Assembly (NCBI RefSeq): GCF_001401155.1
Contig: NZ_LJRO01000508.1
Span: forward strand, 39,354 to 103,353
Source of the DNA: Pseudomonas tremae
Lineage (GTDB): Bacteria; Pseudomonadota; Gammaproteobacteria; Pseudomonadales; Pseudomonadaceae
DNA: 64,000 nucleotides
Direction: 5' to 3'
Shown here: in pieces, positions 8,782-16,419 of the stretch
Layout of the letters: every line of letters begins with the position of its first letter
How positions within the stretch are numbered: the stretch's first letter is position 1
The notes under the pieces: model-generated
What the model was told of the DNA's origin: nothing
Database searches by the model: none
Seen by the model: only the letters and a program-made list of their open reading frames with translations
Translations under genes and position numbers: made by a program

Positions 8782-9543
8782 TCAGGTCGCTGAACGGACA
8801 GCCCGGATCAACGAAGCCAGCGAGTACCCCAAACGTGGTGCAAGTGCTTCGGCACGCACGCTGAGCGCCTCGATATCAAGCACCTGATCCAGATCGGCAG
8901 GCACGATCAGAATCACGTTGCCCTCCTTGACCGGCAGCTCCCAGTAATGACGATGGTACAGACCACGCAGCAGCGCCGCGCCCAGCGGCTTGCCATCGTC
9001 GGTCGCCCACTGGTTGATGATCAGCCAGCCGCCGGGCGTGAGACGCTGCTGGCAGCTCTGCAGAAAATTCCAGGCCAGATGCCCGACGCCAGGCCCGACA
9101 TCGGTATACAGGTCGACAAAGATCAGATCAGCCGGTTCCGCGCTGTGCAGCAGATCCAGCGCGTCGCCGATGCGGATGTACAGCCGAGGGTCATCATCCA
9201 GCCCCATGAACTCCATCGCCAGACGTGGCACGTCGGGACGCAGTTCGATCACTTCCACATCTTCCAGCGGCAGGAACTTCATGCAGGCCTGGGTCAGCGT
9301 CCCGGCGCCCAGACCGAGAAACAATGCGCTCTCCGGCGCCTCGTGGCACAAGGCGCCGATCAACATCGCACGGGTGTAGTCATACTCCAGCCAGCTCGGG
9401 TCAGCCGTGAAGGTGCAACTCTGTTCAATTGCATCGCCGAACTCGAGGAAGCGGTAATCCTCCACCTCCAGCACGCGGATCATGCCGAAGTCGTCATGGA
9501 CCTCAGCCAGAATTCGTTCTACGCGCTCACGCTCTTCCGTCAT
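8782..9543 (-). CDS. Spermidine-synthase-like Rossmann protein
   Basis: A 253-residue protein of the polyamine synthase/methyltransferase fold. It has a nucleotide-binding loop FLGLGAGTLTQ near residue 95, an acidic strand end VIELRP, and the FVDLYTD block where spermidine synthases have their catalytic Asp. It lacks the usual SpeE active-site spacing, so the substrate is uncertain. It could be a non-polyamine methyltransferase. The ATG at 9543 is preferred over the adjacent in-frame GTG because AGGA lies at a workable distance. It is divergent from the DAHP synthase gene. Confidence 0.75.
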   Translation of the reverse strand: MTEERERVERILAEVHDDFGMIRVLEVEDYRFLEFGDAIEQSCTFTADPSWLEYDYTRAMLIGALCHEAPESALFLGLGAGTLTQACMKFLPLEDVEVIELRPDVPRLAMEFMGLDDDPRLYIRIGDALDLLHSAEPADLIFVDLYTDVGPGVGHLAWNFLQSCQQRLTPGGWLIINQWATDDGKPLGAALLRGLYHRHYWELPVKEGNVILIVPADLDQVLDIEALSVRAEALAPRLGYSLASLIRAVRSAT

Positions 9544-9712
9544 CACCGTTCCTGGTCCTGGGCCGCACCGGGCGCAAAGCTCGAATTGTCGGGCAAGCGC
9601 ACCGTTTTGTCACACTTTGCAGGCTGCAACACCTTTCCAGTGATCTGCGCCACGCTGGCAGCGTGACGACGAACTGCTAACATGCCTGTTCGATTGCGCA
9701 ACCCAAGAGCCA

Positions 9713-11062
9713 ATGATGAGCCAACCCTGGAGCCCCGACAGCTGGCGGGCAATGCCGATTCAACAGCAACCCCTATACCCTGACACAGAGCATTTGCTGA
9801 AGGTCGAACAGACGCTGGCCAGCTACCCGCCGCTGGTATTCGCAGGCGAAGCCCGCGAGTTGCGTCGCCAGTTTGCCGAAGTCACCCAGGGTCGGGCGTT
9901 TCTGTTGCAAGGCGGCGATTGCGCAGAAAGCTTCATGGAGTTTTCTGCGGCCAAGATTCGCGACACGTTCAAGGTGCTGTTGCAGATGGCAATCGTCATG
10001 ACTTTTGCCGCCGGCTGCCCAGTCGTCAAGGTCGGACGCATGGCCGGACAGTTTGCCAAGCCACGCTCGGCCAATGACGAAACCATCGACGGCGTGACGC
10101 TTCCTGCGTATCGGGGTGACATCGTCAACGGTATCGGCTTCGACGAAAAAAGCCGCGTGCCGGATCCGGAACGCCTGATCCAGGCCTACAACCAGTCCAC
10201 TGCCACCCTCAACCTGTTGCGCGCTTTCGCTCAGGGCGGGTTTGCCGACCTGCATCAGGTACACAAGTGGAATCTGGACTTTATCGCTAACTCGGCGCTG
10301 GCCGACAAATACAGCCAGTTGGCGGGTCGTATCGACGAAACCCTGGCATTCATGCGCGCCTGCGGCATGGACAGCTCGCCGCAACTGCGCGAAACCAGCT
10401 TCTTCACCGCCCATGAGGCGTTGTTGCTCAACTATGAAGAAGCCTTCGTGCGGCGCGACAGCCTGACCAACGATTACTACGACTGCTCGGCGCACATGTT
10501 ATGGATCGGCGATCGCACCCGGCAACTGGACGGCGCGCACGTTGAATTCCTGCGCGGGGTGAACAACCCGATCGGAGTAAAAGTCGGCCCGAGCATGAAC
10601 ACCGAAGACCTGATTCGCCTGATCGACACCCTCAACCCGGACAACGACCCGGGACGTCTGAACCTGATCGCGCGTATGGGTGCCAACAAGGTCGGCGATC
10701 ACCTGCCACAGCTGATTCGTGCGGTCGAGCGCGAAGGCCGCAAGGTGCTGTGGAGCTCCGACCCGATGCATGGCAATACCATCAAGGCCAGCAGCGGTTA
10801 CAAGACCCGCGACTTCGCGCAGATCCTCGGCGAAGTGAAGCAGTTCTTTCAGGTGCATCAGGCAGAAGGCACATACGCCGGAGGCATCCACATCGAAATG
10901 ACCGGTCAGAACGTCACCGAATGCATCGGCGGCGCCCGACCGATTACTGAAGACGGCCTATCGGACCGCTATCACACGCACTGCGACCCGCGCATGAACG
11001 CCGATCAGTCGCTGGAACTGGCGTTCCTGATTGCCGAAACCCTGAAGCAGGTCAGACGCTGA
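9713..11062 (+). CDS. Class II 3-deoxy-7-phosphoheptulonate (DAHP) synthase
   Basis: A 449-residue plant-type DAHP synthase joining phosphoenolpyruvate and erythrose 4-phosphate at the entry to the shikimate pathway. Markers are WSPDSWRAMPIQQQP at the start, LLQGGDCAESF (metal-binding Cys), VGRMAGQFAKPRS, WSSDPMHGNT, GGIHIEMTGQNVTECIGG and YHTHCDPRMNA. Length is normal for the class. The start could be the ATG at 9713 or at 9716. The class I enzymes are unrelated in sequence. It matters here because the EPSP synthase further along this window looks broken. Confidence 0.93.
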   Translation: MMSQPWSPDSWRAMPIQQQPLYPDTEHLLKVEQTLASYPPLVFAGEARELRRQFAEVTQGRAFLLQGGDCAESFMEFSAAKIRDTFKVLLQMAIVMTFAAGCPVVKVGRMAGQFAKPRSANDETIDGVTLPAYRGDIVNGIGFDEKSRVPDPERLIQAYNQSTATLNLLRAFAQGGFADLHQVHKWNLDFIANSALADKYSQLAGRIDETLAFMRACGMDSSPQLRETSFFTAHEALLLNYEEAFVRRDSLTNDYYDCSAHMLWIGDRTRQLDGAHVEFLRGVNNPIGVKVGPSMNTEDLIRLIDTLNPDNDPGRLNLIARMGANKVGDHLPQLIRAVEREGRKVLWSSDPMHGNTIKASSGYKTRDFAQILGEVKQFFQVHQAEGTYAGGIHIEMTGQNVTECIGGARPITEDGLSDRYHTHCDPRMNADQSLELAFLIAETLKQVRR

Positions 11063-11084
11063 CCAAAGCGTGCCAGATCAACTG

Positions 11085-11105
11085 CCCGCTCGAAACTTGA
11101 GCGGG
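11085..11105. terminator. Short hairpin between convergent genes
   Basis: CCCGCTC and GAGCGGG form a 7-bp stem with a 7-nt loop 22 nt after the DAHP synthase stop. No T-run follows, so termination is only possible, not shown. Confidence 0.4.
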
Positions 11106-11119
11106 TGGTCCCGAAGGGC

Positions 11120-11866
11120 TCAGACTTTAAGCGCGAGAATCACTGCGCACAGCACCAGAAACACGCAGAACATCAGGCGTAACGTGCGCTCCGGCAACGA
11201 GTGCGCCAGCTTTACACCCCAACTGATGCTGGCCAGACCGCCGATCGCCAACGGGATACCCATCGACCAGTTGACGTGGTCGTGCAGCGCGTAAGTGACC
11301 AGTGTGATACCAGTGCTTGGAGCCGCAAGCGACAGAGCAAGCCCTTGCGCAACCACCTGCGTAGCGCCGAACATGCTGGTCAGGATCGGAGTAGCCACCA
11401 CTCCGCCGCCCACGCCAAACAAGCCGCCGGTGACGCCGGAACCGACACCCAGCAGCCACAGCCAGCGCTCATGACGCAGCCCGGTGCCTGCCTGACTATT
11501 ACGCCAATACATTTGCGCGACGTTAAACACAGTCAACACCACCAGAAAGGCGATAAAGCCCAGGCGCATGCCTTGTGGATCGACCCTTACGGCCAGCAGC
11601 GACGTGAGCCAGGCCATGAAGAAACTGGGAATGATCAGCATCAGTGCGTTGCGCAGTAAAATCCGGTTACGCTGGTTGTAGCGCCACAACGCGAGCAACA
11701 CATTGGGCAGCACCATCAACAAGGCAGTGCCTTGAGCCAGCTGTTGATCAAGCCCGAACAAAACGCCCAGTACCGGAATCGCCACCAGCCCGCCGCCAAT
11801 TCCGAACAACCCGCCCAAGGTGCCCATTAACGCGCCGAGCAACACGAACATCACAATTTCAATCAC
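11120..11866 (-). CDS. TauE/SafE family inner-membrane permease
   Basis: A 248-residue polytopic protein of the TSUP family, which exports sulfite or organosulfonates. About eight hydrophobic segments are visible. The duplicated glycine-rich motif GGLFGIGGGLVAIPVL (residues about 18-33) and GGLFGVGGGVVATPIL (residues about 145-160) marks the two family repeats. The start is GTG at 11866 with GGGGAT six bases upstream. Substrate cannot be told from sequence. It converges on the DAHP synthase gene. Confidence 0.85.
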   Translation of the reverse strand: MIEIVMFVLLGALMGTLGGLFGIGGGLVAIPVLGVLFGLDQQLAQGTALLMVLPNVLLALWRYNQRNRILLRNALMLIIPSFFMAWLTSLLAVRVDPQGMRLGFIAFLVVLTVFNVAQMYWRNSQAGTGLRHERWLWLLGVGSGVTGGLFGVGGGVVATPILTSMFGATQVVAQGLALSLAAPSTGITLVTYALHDHVNWSMGIPLAIGGLASISWGVKLAHSLPERTLRLMFCVFLVLCAVILALKV

Positions 11867-12053
11867 ACTGCATCCCCAACCATCCGATGGTCAAATGCTG
11901 CGCAGTCCTGTCCGCGTCAACACCCGATAATGTCTTTTTTCATACACAACACATGATGACATTGCTGCCAGCTCGCAGGCATGGAAATTATCCAGCGCGT
12001 TAAAACAGTTCAACACTGGGTTAAACTCAGTTTACCGAGTACGAGGATCCGAC

Positions 12054-12527
12054 ATGAGTGCCGACAAGAGCCCGACCCACCTTGAGTCCGCTGATTGCGA
12101 CTTGTTGCTGCTGGATAATCAATTATGTTTCGCCCTCTACTCCACCTCGTTGATGATGACCAAGGTCTATAAACCCTTGCTTCAGGCACTCGGCCTGACC
12201 TATCCGCAGTACCTGGCCATGATGGTGCTGTGGGAAAAAGATGGTCTGACCGTGAGCGATGTCAGCACGCGCCTGCTGACCGATCCGGGTTCGCTGACGC
12301 CCTTGCTCAAGCGCCTTGAAGGTGAAGGCTTCATCAGTCGCACGCGCAGCAAGGAAGACGAGCGTGTGGTGTTGTTGCACCTGACCGAACAAGGTCGTGC
12401 ATTGCAGCACAAGGCCCTGAACGTGCCAGGCTGCATTCTCTCCACCAGCGGCCTGAGCATGGAAAAACTCCATGAACTGCAGGCTCAGTTGCTCGACCTG
12501 CGTGACCATCTGCACCAGAGTCTGTAG
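12054..12527 (+). CDS. ohrR: MarR-family organic hydroperoxide sensor OhrR
   Basis: A 157-residue winged-helix repressor. The N-terminal LLLDNQLCFALYSTS carries the reactive Cys (residue about 24) with the nearby tyrosines typical of OhrR. Oxidation of this Cys releases DNA. The helix-turn-helix and wing lie in LTVSDVSTRLLTDPGSLTPLLKRLE and SKEDERVVLL. GAGG precedes the ATG. ohr follows 137 nt downstream on the same strand, and its promoter region holds two copies of a motif that may be the operator. Confidence 0.9.
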   Translation: MSADKSPTHLESADCDLLLLDNQLCFALYSTSLMMTKVYKPLLQALGLTYPQYLAMMVLWEKDGLTVSDVSTRLLTDPGSLTPLLKRLEGEGFISRTRSKEDERVVLLHLTEQGRALQHKALNVPGCILSTSGLSMEKLHELQAQLLDLRDHLHQSL

Positions 12528-12563
12528 GCGGGATTCAACGCAGCGTTTCACTCCTCGCAAAAT

Positions 12564-12626
12564 TTAGCTTGCGCACTAACTAATCAAGAGATACCTTTGT
12601 CACGTGATTATCTTGCGCGCAAGTAT
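12564..12626 (+). promoter_or_regulatory. Candidate ohr promoter with two OhrR-like sites
   Basis: TTAGCTTGCGCAC (12564-12576) and TTATCTTGCGCGC (12608-12620) are near-identical and 44 bp apart, about four helical turns. The second forms the perfect palindrome CTTGCGCGCAAG at 12612-12623. A possible promoter, TTGTCA (12597-12602) with AAGTAT (12621-12626), places that palindrome in its spacer. Binding by OhrR is inferred from position and symmetry. Confidence 0.5.
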
Positions 12627-12664
12627 TTGGCGCACAACCAAGCTCATGAAAACGAGGAAATACC

Positions 12665-13084
12665 ATGGACACGCTCTACACCGCAGTTGCAACCGCCACC
12701 GGCGGCCGTGATGGTCGTGCCGTTTCCAGCGACAATATTCTCGACGTCAAACTGGCGACCCCGAAAGAACTCGGCGGTGCTGGCGGCGCAGCCACCAACC
12801 CTGAGCAATTGTTCGCTGCCGGTTACTCGGCCTGCTTCATTGGCGCGCTGAAATTCGTGGCCGGTCAAAGCAAACGCAGCATCCCGGCAGACGCCTCGAT
12901 CACTGCTCACGTAGGCATCGGCCAGATCCCCGGTGGTTTCGGTCTGGACATCGACCTGCATGTCAGCCTGCCAGGCCTTGAACAAGCCGACGCCCAGCAA
13001 CTGGTAGACGCCGCTCACGTGGTCTGCCCGTACTCCAACGCCACACGTGGCAACGTCGATGTGCGCCTGCATGTGACGGTGTGA
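12665..13084 (+). CDS. ohr: Organic hydroperoxide reductase Ohr
   Basis: A 139-residue OsmC/Ohr peroxidase that reduces organic peroxides with lipoylated partners. Both catalytic Cys are present, in FAAGYSACFIGAL (about residue 58) and HVVCPYSNATRGNVDV (about residue 122), with GGAGGAATNPEQL before the first. GAGGAAATACC lies just before the ATG. It is transcribed after ohrR and ends at a bidirectional terminator shared with efp. Confidence 0.95.
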   Translation: MDTLYTAVATATGGRDGRAVSSDNILDVKLATPKELGGAGGAATNPEQLFAAGYSACFIGALKFVAGQSKRSIPADASITAHVGIGQIPGGFGLDIDLHVSLPGLEQADAQQLVDAAHVVCPYSNATRGNVDVRLHVTV

Positions 13085-13132
13085 AAGCCGCTTGAAGCCT
13101 GAGCACCGCTGTTCAGCAGAATTTCAGGCATA

Positions 13133-13160
13133 AAAAAACCCGCAGCGATGCGGGTTTTTT
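13133..13160. terminator. Bidirectional terminator between ohr and efp
   Basis: AAACCCGCA and TGCGGGTTT form a stem with a 4-nt loop, flanked by an A-run and a T-run. It serves ohr (+) and efp (-). Confidence 0.88.
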
Positions 13161-13185
13161 GCGTAACGGGGTCAAAACACCCTGC

Positions 13186-13755
13186 TTACTTGGCACGGCC
13201 CTTGTAGGAACCGCCTTCGCGGGTGTCGATCTCGATCATGTCACCGATTTCGATGAAGTCTGCAACGCTCAGCTCGGTGCCGTTTTTCAGCTTGGCAGGC
13301 TTCATGACCTTGCCAGAGGTGTCGCCGCGAGCGGAACCTTCGGTGTAGTCAACCTGGCGCACGATGGTGGTCGGCAGCTCAACGGAAACCAGACGGTCTT
13401 CAAAGAAAACGGCTTCGCAGATGTCGGTCATGCCTTCTTCGACGAATGGCAGAACGCTTTCGATGTCTTCGGCGTTCAGCTCGTACATGGTGTAGTCAGT
13501 GGTGTCCATGAACGTGTAGGTGTCACCACTGATGAAAGACAGGGTGGCTTCCTTGCGGTCGAGGATCACGTCGTCCAGTTTGTCATCGGCGCTGTAGACG
13601 ATCTCGGTCTTGTAACCGGTCAGCAGGTTTTTCAGCTTGGTCTTCATGATCGCGCTGTTACGACCGGATTTGGTGAACTCAGCTTTCTGAACCAGCCAAG
13701 GATCGTTTTCGAGACGGATCACGGTACCGGGTTTCAGCTCTTTACCAGTTTTCAT
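13186..13755 (-). CDS. efp: Translation elongation factor EF-P (Arg32 type)
   Basis: A 189-residue EF-P, which relieves ribosome stalling at polyproline stretches. It has the three expected beta-barrel parts and the tip loop AEFTKSGRNSA. The modified position, residue 32, is Arg rather than Lys, so it belongs to the class rhamnosylated by EarP. The earP gene lies directly upstream on the same strand, 98 nt away. A long nested inverted repeat occupies that gap. Confidence 0.96.
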   Translation of the reverse strand: MKTGKELKPGTVIRLENDPWLVQKAEFTKSGRNSAIMKTKLKNLLTGYKTEIVYSADDKLDDVILDRKEATLSFISGDTYTFMDTTDYTMYELNAEDIESVLPFVEEGMTDICEAVFFEDRLVSVELPTTIVRQVDYTEGSARGDTSGKVMKPAKLKNGTELSVADFIEIGDMIEIDTREGGSYKGRAK

Positions 13756-13787
13756 TGCATATATCCGAATTTGGATGAATTAACCAA

Positions 13788-13836
13788 AGGCTCTGTACGA
13801 GAAATAGCCTACACAGGCACTTTCCGTACAGAGCCT
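13788..13836 (-). promoter_or_regulatory. Nested hairpin in the earP-efp gap / efp leader
   Basis: AGGCTCTGTACG and CGTACAGAGCCT are perfect 12-bp arms at 13788-13799 and 13825-13836. Inside the 25-nt loop is a second stem, GCCTGTGTAGGC. Read on the minus strand the hairpin is followed by TTTGGTTAATT and ends about 32 nt before the efp ATG. It could terminate earP, attenuate efp or be a protein site. Confidence 0.6.
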
Positions 13837-13853
13837 GATATCAAGGTCGCGTA

Positions 13854-14984
13854 TCATAGCGAATTTCCATAAAACTGCACCAGCGCCGTGGCAAGATCAG
13901 TCTGTGCGGCTTGTTGCAGGCACCAGCGCTCGGCATGTCTTTCGATTTCAGGCCAGTGCGCCATCAGCTCTTTCCAGCTATCGGCAAGGTCGCCGCCAGC
14001 GCTCCAACCGTGCCACAAGCGGCTCAAAGCCTGTCCGGCAGGGGGCGAAAGCCCGTCCAGATACAGTGCCAGAAAAGCATCGAGCTTCGGCAGGTGCGCA
14101 TCGTCTTCCTGTTGATAGATGTGCCAGAGCATCGGTCGCCCCGCCCATTGCGCCCGCACGAACGAGTCCTCACCGCGCACGATGTTGAAATCGCAGCTCC
14201 ACAGCAGCAGGTCGTACTGCTCCTGACTGACGAACGGCAAGACCTGCACCGTGAGTGCGCCCCTCACCTGCGTCGTGCCTACCGCCAGTTCACTGCCAAG
14301 CCAGCGCTGCAGATCGCCCAGAATGCGGCCTTCCGGCACCAGCATGTGTGTCGGTCGTTCATCGTTGGCCAATACGTCAAGCCAACTGCCCAAGCCCGGG
14401 TTTTCGTAGGCAAACACCGATATCAGACGGGTATCTTCCTGCGGCTCGACGCCCAGCCCGTCAAGAAAGGCGCGCTGCGCCGCTTTGTCATGCTCAAAGG
14501 CATGGCGCCTGTTCACAAGGTCTCGCTCGCGCAGCAAACCGCCTGTGGTGTCGGAAAAACCCGGGAAGAAAAAGAACTTCTTGAGGCCGTTAGACTGCGG
14601 CGACGGCAGCCCGTGACAGCCTGACACCCATTCTTCGGCACTCAGGTAATCGAGGTTCAGCCACAGCGGCCTTGGCGAGTGTTGCAACATTGCTTCGGTG
14701 TACGACTCCGGCAATCGACAGGCAAAGGCTTCGATCACTGCATCAGGAATGACCGTGCTTGCCCATTGCACTGGCCACTGGCAAACGCTGACGCCTTCAT
14801 GCTGTTGCTGCACGGCCGCCGCGTCGGCACCAGGACACAGACGAGCGAACGCCGACAGATCGTCGATCCATAAACGAACCTGCAGGCCATGTTCGGCAAC
14901 CAATTGGCGTGCCAGACGCCAGGTCACACCCGCATCACCGTAGTTATCGACGACGCTGCAAAAAATGTCCCACGAGGCTTTCAT
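13854..14984 (-). CDS. earP: EF-P arginine rhamnosyltransferase EarP
   Basis: A 376-residue inverting glycosyltransferase (GT-B fold, formerly DUF2331) that moves rhamnose from dTDP-rhamnose to Arg32 of EF-P. The N-terminal WDIFCSVVDNYGDAGV holds Asp13 and Asp17, known as key residues in the P. aeruginosa enzyme. The nucleotide-sugar pocket motif FNIVRGEDSFVRAQW is near residue 270. AGGAAG lies before the ATG. Its place beside an Arg32 EF-P gene makes the assignment firm. Confidence 0.95.
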   Translation of the reverse strand: MKASWDIFCSVVDNYGDAGVTWRLARQLVAEHGLQVRLWIDDLSAFARLCPGADAAAVQQQHEGVSVCQWPVQWASTVIPDAVIEAFACRLPESYTEAMLQHSPRPLWLNLDYLSAEEWVSGCHGLPSPQSNGLKKFFFFPGFSDTTGGLLRERDLVNRRHAFEHDKAAQRAFLDGLGVEPQEDTRLISVFAYENPGLGSWLDVLANDERPTHMLVPEGRILGDLQRWLGSELAVGTTQVRGALTVQVLPFVSQEQYDLLLWSCDFNIVRGEDSFVRAQWAGRPMLWHIYQQEDDAHLPKLDAFLALYLDGLSPPAGQALSRLWHGWSAGGDLADSWKELMAHWPEIERHAERWCLQQAAQTDLATALVQFYGNSL

Positions 14985-15085
14985 CCTGGCTTCCTGAGGC
15001 TGAAGGGCAAAACGCTGATTGTCGTTCAGAACGGTCGGTGGCCACCACCTTTACCCAAGTCAAAAGCAAGTGGGTGGGGGGGCGC

Positions 15086-16417
15086 TCAGAGCAGAGCAGA
15101 ACACTGATAGCGTGTTGCATACGCACGGATCAGGTCGACAGTGGGCAATGAACGGAGCACCAGAGGTGGGTCCCATGCTGGCTGACCCACAGGCTCGGAC
15201 CATTTTGCCTGCTCGCCAGGCAGCCACATTTCAAGCGTTACCCGATGGTCGCTGCAACCTTCTCTGGCAAGGTGGTGACAGAGCAGCAACCCATAGACCT
15301 CCATATTCAGAAAATCACGCTCTTCCTTTGCCAGAACAGCATCCTCGGCCCACTTGGGCCGCATCAGCCGCGGCCGCGAGTAATACTTGAAATCCACGAT
15401 GGTCCAGGCCTCGTCATCCCGAGTCACCAGATCGGGACGCCGCTCAATGTGGTTGCGCGCGAAGAGTTTCTGCCGTTGTCTGTCCCAGCGGGACTGGGAC
15501 TCGTAACTCGACAGTCCATGCGGCAGATGCTGGTCATCACAGGTTTCAAAGCGCTCTTCGCCACCCGCCTTTTCGCTCAGCGCATGGCACAGACAGATCG
15601 ACTCCCAGACCGCCCAGAAGTCGTTCACTCCCCATACAAGCCCGCAGTGGGCGCCCCCCTGACTGCCAGCATTCAGGTAAGACTCGAGCGCGCCATGCAA
15701 CTGATGATAGTGGGCGTCCCGCGGTACCGCGCATCGATCGATAGACTGCAACAAGTGACGCAGACGACTCAGACTGCGCTGACGCGACTCGGCATCGCCA
15801 CGATAGAGAGAGTCCTCGGCACTGAGGTAGCGGTGTCGAAAAGCCTCTGCCAGGGCCTCCCCTTCGCCAAGAAAACTACCCCAGGCGCAAAGCGGATCGA
15901 CCTTCAGCAGTTCTCGATAGAAATCCAGGGCAAGGACACAGTAAAGCCCGACTATATCGGCCTTGCCGAACTGCCCGGTCTTGAGCGGTCCCTGAACATA
16001 GTCAAGGTAAGCCACGCCACTTTGGTCGAACACGGCCCGGTGCAGGTGTCTGTCAAATCGGCGATACGGATCATCAACGCTGCGGCATCTCCTCTCGCAA
16101 AGGGACAGCAGACTGCGTGGGTCAGCCTTGTCGAACAGTTCATCGAGCCCGAGCGCATCATGAAACGAAACGCTGTCGCCACCACGCCCACAGCCCTCTT
16201 CCCGAGCGTCTTCCGTGCCGTCACGGGGGCTCGACGAATCGCTGTCAAGACGGGTTCGGCGAAAAACTACAAAGCAGCGGTAAAGCAGCGAGAGGGCCTC
16301 TGCGCTGTCCATCTCTGCCATACCATAAGGGACTTTCAGCAAGTATCGGCCATAGGGTTCGCGTACCAGCCCCACTTCATTGCCACTTTCGACCCGTTCG
16401 ATCTCGTCCAGCCGCAT
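15086..16417 (-). CDS. McrC-like PD-(D/E)XK nuclease subunit
   Basis: A 443-residue protein that I read as the McrC-type partner of the AAA+ protein encoded directly upstream. The C-terminal part has a nuclease signature, RRPDLVTRD followed by TIVDFKYYSR, that is Asp then Asp-x-Lys, the PD-(D/E)XK pattern of McrC and LlaJI-type enzymes. The N-terminal two thirds would contact the ATPase. Its ATG is 2 nt after the mcrB-like stop, so translation is coupled. In McrBC systems this subunit cuts DNA, usually at modified sites. The target here is unknown. Confidence 0.7.
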   Translation of the reverse strand: MRLDEIERVESGNEVGLVREPYGRYLLKVPYGMAEMDSAEALSLLYRCFVVFRRTRLDSDSSSPRDGTEDAREEGCGRGGDSVSFHDALGLDELFDKADPRSLLSLCERRCRSVDDPYRRFDRHLHRAVFDQSGVAYLDYVQGPLKTGQFGKADIVGLYCVLALDFYRELLKVDPLCAWGSFLGEGEALAEAFRHRYLSAEDSLYRGDAESRQRSLSRLRHLLQSIDRCAVPRDAHYHQLHGALESYLNAGSQGGAHCGLVWGVNDFWAVWESICLCHALSEKAGGEERFETCDDQHLPHGLSSYESQSRWDRQRQKLFARNHIERRPDLVTRDDEAWTIVDFKYYSRPRLMRPKWAEDAVLAKEERDFLNMEVYGLLLCHHLAREGCSDHRVTLEMWLPGEQAKWSEPVGQPAWDPPLVLRSLPTVDLIRAYATRYQCSALL

Positions 16418-16419
16418 CT

